From assembly GCA_016858145.1 (NCBI GenBank), contig JAEHOE010000134.1:62001-126000 (forward strand): a stretch of DNA of 64,000 nucleotides. The letters run 5' to 3'. Position 1 is the stretch's first letter; every line of letters begins with the position of its first letter. Position numbers and translations under genes: made by a program. Of this stretch, positions 1 through 10,400 are shown piece after piece. Under the pieces are notes generated by a model, which searched no databases, was not told the DNA's origin, and saw nothing but the letters and a program-made list of their open reading frames with translations. Source of the DNA: Edaphochlamys debaryana (taxonomy: Eukaryota; Chlorophyta; Chlorophyceae; Chlamydomonadales).

Positions 1-740
1 ACTCGGAATTCACGCCGTGCGCGGTATGATAAGCGGCGCTGCGGGGATGGGCGCTGCCGGTTCGTGTCCCGTCCACGCGGCCCCGCCCTCAGCCGGCCCC
101 CAGCTGCACGCACTTGATGCATATGCAGTTCTTTGGGAACCAGTCGCCATAGGCGGGCGTGGTCCCCGAGTCCTTGCTGGAGTGGCAGGCGGGGAACAGC
201 CTCTCCGTGCACGTGGGGCCTGCGAGGGGACGGGTCGCGGTGGTGATGCCCCCCACGCTACACAGCATGCCGCTGAGTTGCTCAGACCGTATCAAAGTCC
301 CCAAAGCCGTTCCCTTGAGGCTGCTAGCTGACCCTGCGCCCATGTGCGCCTGCTGACGCGCTGGCGGCAGCTGACAGCTGCAAGCAGGCACCCAGCCCGC
401 CGCACCCGTCAGTCCGAACGGGCAGTCGCACTGCCCCGTCTCGCCGTTGCAGTTGCCATGTCTGGAGGTAGCAGCAAAGGCAGCAGGCAGGGCCGCGGGG
501 ATTACTCGTTGGGCCGTCGGGCGGGGCCGTCCGGGGAAGAGGGGGCAAAGTAGCAGGGGAGCAGGGCACCCAAGCTGAGCCGCGTTGCAGCATCAGGGCG
601 TCCTCGTCTACCCACTTGGTGCACTCTGGGTCGCAGGACTTCGTCTCCTCGCGAAAAGGGCTCTCCTCTTGGGAGCTAATTGGCGCGAACACGCATGCGA
701 GGACCGCCAGCAGGCGCCAGTAGCTGCCAGCTCTGATCAT
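1..740 (-). CDS. Exostosin-like (GT47) glycosyltransferase, 5' part only, cut by window edge
   Basis: Start ATG at 740-738. Exons read on the minus strand are 740-616, 461-406 and 220-114, and the rest lies outside the window. The product begins with a signal peptide or signal anchor (hydrophobic run LLAVLACVFAPIS) and then an EGF-like module with the cysteine pattern CDPECTK-HGNCNGETGQCDCP. The segment PTCTERLFPACHSS follows. It aligns exon for exon with the complete gene at 13394-20050, which carries the exostosin catalytic domain, so the same family is inferred. The correct first donor is the GTGGGT at 615, which leaves phase 2 and restores the EGF reading frame. The product should act in the secretory pathway on glycans. 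The catalytic domain is not seen here, so an intact enzyme is not proven. Confidence 0.75.
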
Positions 741-1483
741 CGCAGTCTGCTCGTTACGTGTGTCAGCAGATCATACGTGGCAGAGTTCGAGACGTGTCCT
801 GCCGAGCATATGAGCACTCATAGCTGTTGCATTCTTTTCACGCTCTACAATTCTCTTGTAATGCACGTAAGCAGTAGCAGACGTATCAGTTTTTATTACA
901 GAGCAAGCCAATATAAGCGGCCGGTCGCGATCCGGATGGCACGAACCCAGCCGCCGAGGGCCCCCGCCCCTCGTCGCCTCACAAGGGGACTACTACTGAC
1001 ATGTGCAACCAGGCACCAGACACATGGTACAAGGTACAGCGTCAAGACCGCGGGGCTTGGGCCACGTGCATGCACATCGCCAGGGGGCTCGACACCAGAA
1101 CACGCTTGCCCGTCAGTAGTTGCAGAACTCCCTGACTGCCTGCAGTTCTGCTCTTCATCTACAGCAGTGGCCTCGCACCTCTTTCAGCTCGCCTGGTCTA
1201 AAACTCTTCAAGCAAGGATGCCGTGCGGGCCTTCCGCCACCGAGGCACCTTGCCCTGCATCGCCCTGCCCTACCTCAAGCCTTGCTCCACCCAATGCATG
1301 GGACTGCGCAGCCCTCACCTTTCCTACACGCTTACTAGTCGCTCCTTGCACCGTACAAAGGAGCATGTAAAGGATACCACCCGCCTACCTGCCCGGCCCC
1401 TGCCGCGACGGTCATGTAGAAACAAACCCCGTTGCCAAACCCCGCCCCGCCCCGCCCAGCGCTTGAACCCTAAAGAGCACTCC
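741..1483. other. Intergenic: channel 3' flank and upstream region of the partial GT47 gene
   Basis: Both neighbouring genes run on the minus strand. This stretch should hold the 3' UTR of the channel gene (stop at 1484-1486) and the promoter and 5' UTR of the partial exostosin-like gene (start at 740). A TGTAA hexamer-like signal lies on the minus strand at 899-895. I see no further coding potential; the ORFs here have no recognisable protein character. Confidence 0.5.
895..899 (-). terminator. Putative TGTAA polyadenylation signal of the channel gene
   Basis: TTACA on the plus strand reads TGTAA on the minus strand, the usual polyadenylation signal of volvocine algae. It lies about 590 bases past the channel stop and about 155 bases before the next start codon in the same direction. 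Assignment to the channel is inference from position. Confidence 0.35.
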
Positions 1484-4400
1484 TCAGATGACACCCATGG
1501 TCCCCGACAGCTGGCGCCGCGTCTTCTCTCCCGCCAGCTTCCGCCTCCCCGCCGCGCCACTCCCACCCGCGCCTGCGCCCGCGTCCCCCTGCCACCCTCC
1601 ACCCGCGGGCTCCGTACCGTCCTCGCTGATCGCCGCCGCTGCCGCCGCCAGCGCCGCTCCCGGCGACAGCGGCGCGGGCTGCTGCTGCTGCTGCTGCTGT
1701 AGTGACTGTGGCTGCGGCGCTCGGCTCCGAGGTGAAGCCACCTGGCCGGCCCACACCGGTGAGGGGCGCATACGGGCCCCGGGTGGGACACCGCCCGGCC
1801 ACTGGGGCTGCGGCCAGGGCCCCGCCCGGCCGCTGCCGCCACTGCCAGCACCGCCGGCCTGGCCGGGGCCCGAGCCGCCGAGGCTGGTGAGGCCCGGCGG
1901 GGAGAGGGTGCGGTCCAGGGAGGGCCGCACGCCGCGGCCGGTGGATGGCGCGGGTGGCGGCGCGGCGGAGAAGTGGTGCTGACCCGAGCCCGTGCGCGCG
2001 TGGGCAGCGGCTGAGTGGAGCTGCGAGAGGGGCAGGGACTTGGCGGCCAGTGAAGCATTCCCGGGGCTGGGCATCCTGTGAAGCGGCGGCCGGTCGAAAC
2101 CAGCCGAGAACACGCCGGTAGATGCCGCTCCACCGCCGCCGGCCTGGCCGCTCTCTGAGGTCTTTTGCACGCCCGAGTTGGCCCCCCGGCTACGGCGCGT
2201 GAGGCTGCCGACAGCGAATATACCCGACGTCCCACCGCCGGACCCCGCCCCTGACCCGGCCCTGAAGCCGGGCTCGATCCCTGCGGCCGTGTTGGCATCT
2301 GCTGACGTGGCCAGGGCTGTGCCAGAGGTGGTGGGGACGGAGGGCTGCTGCGGAGGCGGGGGCACGGGGACCATGACCTGCAGGGCCTGCGCCGACACGA
2401 TCGTACGGCCGCAGTGCGAGCACGTGGCGCAACCGCATGTCGTACAGGCGGGCGCGGTGATGGCCGGCGCGGAGCCCGGCGGGCCGGCGGGCGCTGCCGG
2501 CGCGCCCGTTGATGCTGGCGGCGGCGGCGGCTGGACGCCGGCGGCAGCAAAGATCTTCTGAATGAAGGAGGTACGCGCCGACACGGTCCGTCCGAGAGCC
2601 GTAACCGAGCCGTGCCCGCCCGTTCCGTTGCTGACCCTGGGAACCATGCCTCCGCCACCGCCTGCGCCTCCGCCGCCACCGCTCCCGAGCACTGCCAGCC
2701 CGCGGCCCGAGCCGCCCGCCTCCAGCCGCGCGACCGGCGTCAGGACGGAGCTGTGGCCCGTGTCGGAGGTGCGCCGAACGGAGCCATTGCCATTGCCATT
2801 GCCGTTGGCTGCTGCGACGGGCGGCGCCTGCGGCTGAGGCCGCGGCGCGAAGCCGGGGCTGGACGCGCGCGTGCGGCGGACGGTGCCGCCGACGCCGCCA
2901 GCGGCGGCGGCGCCGCCAGCGGCGCCTGGCGGCGCGTCGGCGCTGTGTGCCGCCGCCAGCTCCGCCACCAGGCTGGTGCCGGCGAGGAGGCCGTCGGGCG
3001 GGGACAGCGGCGGCGAGGTGGTGGGGAGGGACAGGGGCGACAGAGTGTCGGTCTGTCCCGTGCGGGAGCCGGCGGCGGCGGCCGAAGCCGCCAGGTTGAT
3101 CGCGGCCGCCATGGCGGCGGTGGGCTCGCTCCCGGCGCGCACCAGCCCCATGCTGGTGCCCTTTCGGGACGTATCTTGTTGGGCCTGGCCTGGGCCTGGG
3201 CCTGGGCTGAGGCGGAGGCCGTCGGACGTGGCTCGGATAGCGCTGGTGCCGTTCTCTCCCTTGGTGGAAGGCTCCTCGGAGCTTTGGGGCGGCAGGGGGG
3301 TGGAGCCGGCGGGGGCCAGCCCCGCGGAGCCGGATGTCGCAGGTGCCAGGGAGGACCCGGCCGGAGGGAGGCCAGACCCGGAGGTGGTTGAAGGCTCCTC
3401 GCCCTCGGTCTCCCCGTCGAGGACGGAGGCCGGAACCGCCACCCAGCGGCCTGACGGCGGCGCAGGCAGGCCCGGCGGCGCCGCCGACGCCAGACGAATC
3501 GACGCCAGCGCAGCCGCCATCGCCGAGCCCGCAGGCGCCGACGAGCGGCTCGGCACCGTCGGGGGCAGGCCTAGCATACTCGACGCTGCATTGCCGCCGC
3601 GGCCGCTGCCCCCTGCTGCCATGGCTGCCGCTGCCATTGAACCGCCGCGGCCGCTGCCCCCTGCCGCCATTGCTGCCGCTGCCAGCGTCCCCCCGCGGCC
3701 GCTGCCGCCCGCCGCCATCGCCGTCGCCGCCAGCGTCCCGCCGCGGCCGCTGCCGCCCGCCGCCATCGCTGCCACAGCTGCCGAGCCGCCGCGGCCGCTC
3801 CCTCCTGCCGCCAGCGCCGCCGCAGCTGCCGTTCCACCGTGCCCGCTACCGCCAGCAGCGCCGTACATGCTGTTTCCTGCCGCAACACCGCCGTACATGC
3901 TCCCGCCGTACAGGCTTCCGCCGTACACGCTGGTGCTGGGCACACCGAGGGTGGTGGTGGATGGGCGCTGCATGGATCCCGTCTGACTGGCGCGCTCAGC
4001 ACGTGACATGGATTTGCGGAACGAGATGGGGACCTCTCCGGATTCCGACATGAACCGGGATGAGCGGTTGCGGCTGCGCAGTTGCTGCAGGCCCTGATGG
4101 AGGGCACGGGAGGGCGGGGGGCGAGGAAATCGCTGAATAGTGCAGGGGCCAGGGGTGCGTGTCAGGTCAGGGCAAGGAGCGCTGGCAGAACCCCACAACG
4201 CACGAGCTCCGCCCACACACCCCCAAGCCCACCCAGCACCACACACCCGGGTACGACGGCCCGCCCCCGACCACCCCCCAGCCCCGCACGCACCTGCTCG
4301 AGCGCCGACTCTGCCGGCGCCACCGCCAGCTCGAACGCCTCCCCATCCGTGGACGTCCTCCGCGGCATGCTCATGGCAGGGGCGAGCCGCGGCGTGCCCT

Positions 4401-7400
4401 GCTGCACACCCGACGACACGCTGCTCCCCTCGGCACCCGCCGCGCCCGCGCCCGCACCCGCACCCGCACCCGCGCCACTGCCTGGCGTGCCCGGCGCGGC
4501 GCCACTGCCTGACGTGGAGCGCCGCCCGACCGCCGCCGCGGGAGCGCTGGGGATGCCGCGGAGGGACATGGTCTTGGCGAGGCCGCGGCCGGCCCCACGG
4601 CCGGCGCCGGCGACGGGCAGCGGGGGGGTCCCTGAGGCGCTGGGCCAGGGCCCGGAGCCCGGGCTGGGGCCGGAGCCCCCGGCGGGCAGCAGCGTGGAGG
4701 CGGGGGCGGCGACGGTGCCGTTGCCGGAGGCGTGGGGGGAGGCCGAGGCGGCGGTGGCCAGCGGGCCGGACAGCGCGCCGCCAGGGGCGCCTGAGGGAGG
4801 GGCGTTGGGGGACGCAGTGAGGGGCAGCAGAGAGGGGCAGCAAGCTGCCGGGCACTGAGCCACATGCCTTACGCCTAGCCGGCCACGGCTCCCGCTGTAC
4901 AGACACCCCACACTGCGCCCCGGCGCAGGACCAACCCCACACCCACCCAAACCAGGCGCCGAAAGCCGCCCCGACCGCGCTCCCGAGGCCGCCCCGCCCG
5001 CGTCCAGGCTCCACCGGGGCCGCGCGCCGGAGGGGCGGTCCGAGGAGGTGCGGTCCCGCTCCTCCCCGGCCAGGGTGCGGACGGTGTCGGGGGTGGCTGC
5101 GGGCGTGAGGATGGGCGGCAGCGGGTCCGAGCCGTTGCCCCGGTGGGCCCCCACGGCCGTGGAGCGGCGCTGGAGCGTGGAGCGGACGGAGAAGGCCGAG
5201 GGACGCTCCTCCATGCTCTGGTGTGTGAGGCGTGGGGGATTAAGGAAAGGCGTCGCCGGGTGGCGGTTTCGAGGGGGTGGACGCCAACCTTGCGTTCCAC
5301 TCGCACCGGCAACGGCGCTCTGATGGAGGCACCCTCGACCGCAGGCCCCTCCATCCCCCCTCCTGGCCCCGCCTCCCTCCCCCCACCCACCGGGTCCCCC
5401 TCCTGCTCCACCATCTCCCTGTTGACGCTCATGTCCAGCCAGGCGGACAGCAGCCGCACCAGCGACCCGTCCTCCAGGGAGGCCTGGGGGGGAGGAGGGG
5501 GAGGGGGTGGGGCGGGCGTGGGCGTGGGTGTGGGTGTGCAGGGCTCAGTCCGTGCGCTCCGCCTGGTATGCCCTGCGCTGGCTCAGTGACGTCACTCGTT
5601 CCCCGTGAACCCGTCAAGCTTCCCCCATGCCTCCCATGCCCTCCCTCCCCCCCTGCCCTCCCCCCTCCCGTGTCCACCCTCCCTCCCGCCCACCAGCTGC
5701 AGGGCCAGGTAGCAGTCCTGGATGCGGTCCCGCAGCGGCCCCATAACGAAGGAGCGCTTGAGCAGCTGCACCACCTCGCACCAGCCCTCGCCCTTGGGGG
5801 GTGGGAGAGAGAGGAGGGAGAAGCGGGTGGCGGTCGGAGGAATTGGAGCGCGGAAGGAGGGGCACAAGGCACCCGGACGCAGCACGGCTCCCATCCTGCC
5901 TACCCAGCCTACCGCACCCCCTCCCCCGCCAGTCTGCTGGACGGCCAAGCCCCCTGCCCCCTGCCCCCGGCTCCTTGCCCCCCCAGTCCCCCAAGCCCAG
6001 CCCCCTTCTAAAAGCCCCACCTCCCCCTCGGTCCCCGTGGCCAGCCAGGCCAGCAACCGGTCCCGCATGTGCCCCAGCAGGTGCGCCGGCAGGTGCGGGT
6101 AGATGCGCAGCACGGCCCGCAGGGCGCCGCCGCGCAGGTGCCACACGCGGCAGGGGCGCTCGGTGCGGACGGTCCAGAAGCGGGTGCTAGGGGGGGAGGA
6201 GGGGAGAGGGAAGGGAGTGGGAGGGTGGGGATGGGGGGAGGTGCAGGGGGCAGGGGGACAGGGGGTACACGCCAGCCCAGGGCTGGAGCTAGGGTGGGAA
6301 GGCGACGCCGCAACTCGGCCGGGGCACATGGGACGTGCGTGACCCGCCAGGGCGCCGGAGCGGCCTGCTCTGGCTCCCCGCCCCTCGCCCCAACCCTCGG
6401 CAGCTCACGGCTCCACCCCCCACCTGGCGGCCGGGATGACCTCCGCCAGCACGCTGCCCTCCCCCAGCAGACAGGGCAGGCACGAGCCGTCTGCGCCCGC
6501 CGGGGCCTCCTGCCGCTCCTGCGGGGACGAGCGGCGGGGGCGGTGAGGGCCGCAGCTGCGCAGCGAGCGGGTCCGTCATACAGGGCCAAGGTGGACACAC
6601 GTGCAGAGGGAGGGCAGCTTCCGTCGGTCGACCTCAGTCTTGCTACATGCTCGGGCGCCACCCCTCGCCGAGCCCACACCCGCCCCCCCACCTGGTTCCT
6701 TAGTGCCAGCAGCACGCCCTCCTCGCACACCCAAAGCCCGCCCCCCTCCGCGTCGTCCCCCAGGCGGTACAGGTCGTGGCCCGTGGGCAGCTCCAGAACC
6801 ACACAGTGGGAGGCGATCAGCTCCCGGACCTGGGGGGGCGGGAGGGGGAAGGGGGGGGGCGCCAGTTGGAGCACCGGAGAGGGAGTGAGGGCAACGGTCG
6901 GAGGCGTGAGGGCGGTCGGCCGTTGTGTCTGCCTGTGCTCCCTCGTCTGACAGACTCCAGAGCCACAGAGCAGATGCCCCCGCCTGCGTTAGACACCCTC
7001 CCCTCCCCGTCCAATCAGCGGACATTCACAAACGCAGCTCCGTCTCACACCGCCTCACACCTTTGCACACGTCCATCCCAAGCCCCGCATCTGCCGCGCC
7101 CCTTCCCCCCGCCCCGCTCAAACGGGCAACACCCGTCGGCAACGCCCCCCACTCCTCGCCTGCCCCCCACCTCGGGTGCCAGTCCTGCCAGGGCGGGCAC
7201 CTGACCCATGAGGTCCCGGAGCACGTGACGAACCACCTGGGGGGGGGGGTGGAGGAGGAGGTGGGGGACAGGATTGGGGAAGGCGGGGGAAGGTGTGGGG
7301 GGAGGAAAATGCTTGATGCTGAGCGGGATCGTGCCGCACGAGTGGGGCCGGAATAGCGTTGAGGGGGGTTGAGGGATGAAGACATCTGGAGCCTGCCGCC

Positions 7401-10400
7401 TCGCCAGCAGTGGCTGAAAAATGGGGCCAACGCCGCCGCCTACGGTAACCAGCTGACGCCCCGCGCCCCTCCCCCCCTGCGGTCTTCCCCCCGCCCCACG
7501 CAATCCCGGGGCCCCACCCTCTGTCGCAGGTACGCGGGCAGTTCGAACACGATGTCACCCTCCGTGCGGCCCTCCTCCTTGCGGGAAACGAGCTCAGAAT
7601 AGAAGGTCTGTGGGGGAGGGGGTGGGTGGTGTGGCGACGGGGCCTTGCCTGCTGGGCTGGCCGGACCGGAACGGACCGGGCCGGACCGGACCGGACCGGA
7701 CGACAGGACGCCGAGGACGCACGAGGCGGCAGCAGGCGGGGTCCAGCGCCGGGCGGGTGGGAGCTCAGCAGGGAGCCTGCCCTTACCAGACCGGACCGGA
7801 CCGGACCGGACCGGACCTACCAGCACGTCTCTCCGCACGCCGTCCGGCACCTCGCCCTCCTCCATCCACCGCCGGATGTAGGCCAGCCTCCGCCGGGCGT
7901 CGTAGGCTTGCTGCGGGCGCGGGCGGGAGCGAGGGGGTACTGGTCATCAGTAAGGCGGCGACCAGCGAGACCGATGCGCACCGAGGTCCAGAGTGCCTAG
8001 CTTCCCGTCGAGACTTTTAAAACGCTGAGGGTATCCAAAGCGCGTGCGATTCCGCCAAAGGGGTGAGCTGCTTCGATGCCCATTCACCCCCCGTAGATCC
8101 GGCACCCGTACACCGCGCCCCCCCGCCCCAACCCACCTGCGCCGCCGCCTGGCTCCTGCGCAGCGTGTCTCCGATCAGCGCCACCGCCATCCCGAACAGC
8201 AGCAGCCCGTTGAGCGCCATGAACATGACAATGACCTGCGGATACGTGCGCAAAGGATAATAATATACATAATCTAAATTGAGGTAAGAAGGTTCGGGTC
8301 AGCAATCTGTGGCGTAGGGCGCCATGAACATGACAAGGACCTGCGGGAAGTCGGGGGCATGAGCGGCCGCCCTCAGGCTTCCAGCACGGGTCACCGGTAC
8401 TGTGGTCCCATGCACTCGGGGCAATTAGTAGAAAGACAGGCTACTAGAAAGGGGCTTGTTCGTCCGTTACTTGTGGTCCCGTGTGGGTGCGTGGGTGCCG
8501 TGGGGCAGGGAGGAGGGTGGTGCCTGCGAGCCTTCCTTCGCTGCCCTCGATCCCCCCATCCCTGCCTGTTCTCTAATTCGTCAAAGATCACCCCAATCTC
8601 CCCATTTCCCCCCCCCCATCCCTGCCTGCTCGAGGGGGCTCTTGGGAGTGAAGTCGGCGTAGCCCGTGGTGGTCATCTGGGCGGGCAGTTGGGTGGTTGG
8701 GTGGTTGGGCGATTGGAAGGGTGGTTGGTATGACGGTTGGAAATACGGTTGGAAGGGCGGTTGGAAGGTGGGAGGGAGTTGTGGGCCTGGGCGCTGACGT
8801 GGGGCCTAACGTACGGCCCACGCAGGCCGTCGTCCCTCCGCCCCCCCCTTCGGCTCTAGACAACCCCCCGCCCCCCCTTCCACATGCACACCCTCCTTAA
8901 GAGCCGGCCGGCTTTCCACCGCGCCTACGCTTCCCTGGCTCACACGAGCAGCGCCTCACACACCGGGGTCTACAGTTCCGCGCTTTGGGGTTCGCTTCAC
9001 TTGCTACCGACACAGGGCCAGCGCACACCCCCTGCTCACCACGGTCGTCGTGAAGTACACGGCCGTCCACCACTGCCGTACTGAGGAGCAGCACTCCGGC
9101 AGCTCCAGCCACGCGCTCACAGAGTCCATCCACGTCAGCTTGCCGGCCTGGGGGGGGGGGTTGTAAGGGGGGGGGTGCGGCAAGGGAGGTGCAGGTGTGG
9201 TAGGGGGGGTGGAGGGGCAGGAGGCCGGGAGCAGAGGGCACGGAGGCGGGTGCGGTTGTGCGGCGGAGGGGCACCGGGCGCGCATGCGGGCTGGGCAGAC
9301 TTAGCCATGGCGAGCGGTAGCCACGATGGACGCGATGGGTGCCAGCGCGCAGGGACCGACGGTGGAAGGGGCATGCGCGCAGGACCCCGTGCCCTCCGCA
9401 GCCCCCCCACCCCCGCTCCCACCTCCCGCTCGTAGTACGCGACGAGCAGGAGGATGCAGGCGTAGAGGTTAATCATCACTACCGCCTGGGGGCGGCGGGG
9501 GGGCGGAGGGGAGAGGCAGGGGCCGGGGCAGTCAAGGGAGAAGGGAGGGGTTGGGCCCAGGTCGCCCGGCCGCCTGCCGTCGCCAGGCAGCCCCGCCCAG
9601 GTAGCATCGACCCACATGACCCACATGACCCACATGACCCACATGGCCCCCAATGCCCGGAACCCCCCACGCTGAGCACTGCATCTGTGCCCAGGCCGCC
9701 CCACGTCACGCCCCACCCCCCACACACGCCCCCTCCCACTTGTTGCTGATTGGGTGTTGCGGTTCAGCACGCGCCCCCCACCCCGCCCCACACACCCCGT
9801 ATCCCAGCAGCGCTGTGTACACGGTGGTGATGGACACGTTGTCAGCCAGCCAGGAGGGGCGCAGCTCTGAGCCCACACTGTTCTTGTAGAGTTGCTGAGG
9901 GGAAAAAAGGGGGACAAGGAGGAGTGAGTGGGGGCCGCGGGGGTGATATGGTGTATTGGTGTTGTCGGCCGGGTGCCGGCAGGCATACGGCCGCCTCGCC
10001 CCCCAAAGGGCCACATGATCCCCCCCCCCTACCTTGCCTCCCTCCCCTCCCCCGTGATACCCCCTCCCCCTCCGCAGCGCTTCAATTCGTCATGTGGTTT
10101 CCCTCCCCCCTCTCCCCCCACGCCCTCCCCCCTAGACGCTCTCCCGCTCAGCTTCCAGCACCCCCCCTCACCCCTCCTCACCTTGATGATCCCCGCCACC
10201 CTGAACAGCCGCACCAGGCGGATGAGCGACACGATTGACACGGTCTGGTTGCGGGCCACACCCTCGCCCAGGGAGATGATGACGATCTGGGTGCCGTACG
10301 GGGGGGGGGAGGGGGATGTGGGAGGGGGTGTGGGGCAGGGTTGGTCGTCGGAGGATGTGGAGAGGAGCGAAGGGAGAGGGCCCACGCAAGAAACCCAAGA

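Noticed and set aside
2871..3986. Long plus-strand ORF opposite the channel tail
   Set aside because: Antisense shadow of the GC-rich coding minisatellite and low-complexity tail; composition follows from the other strand.
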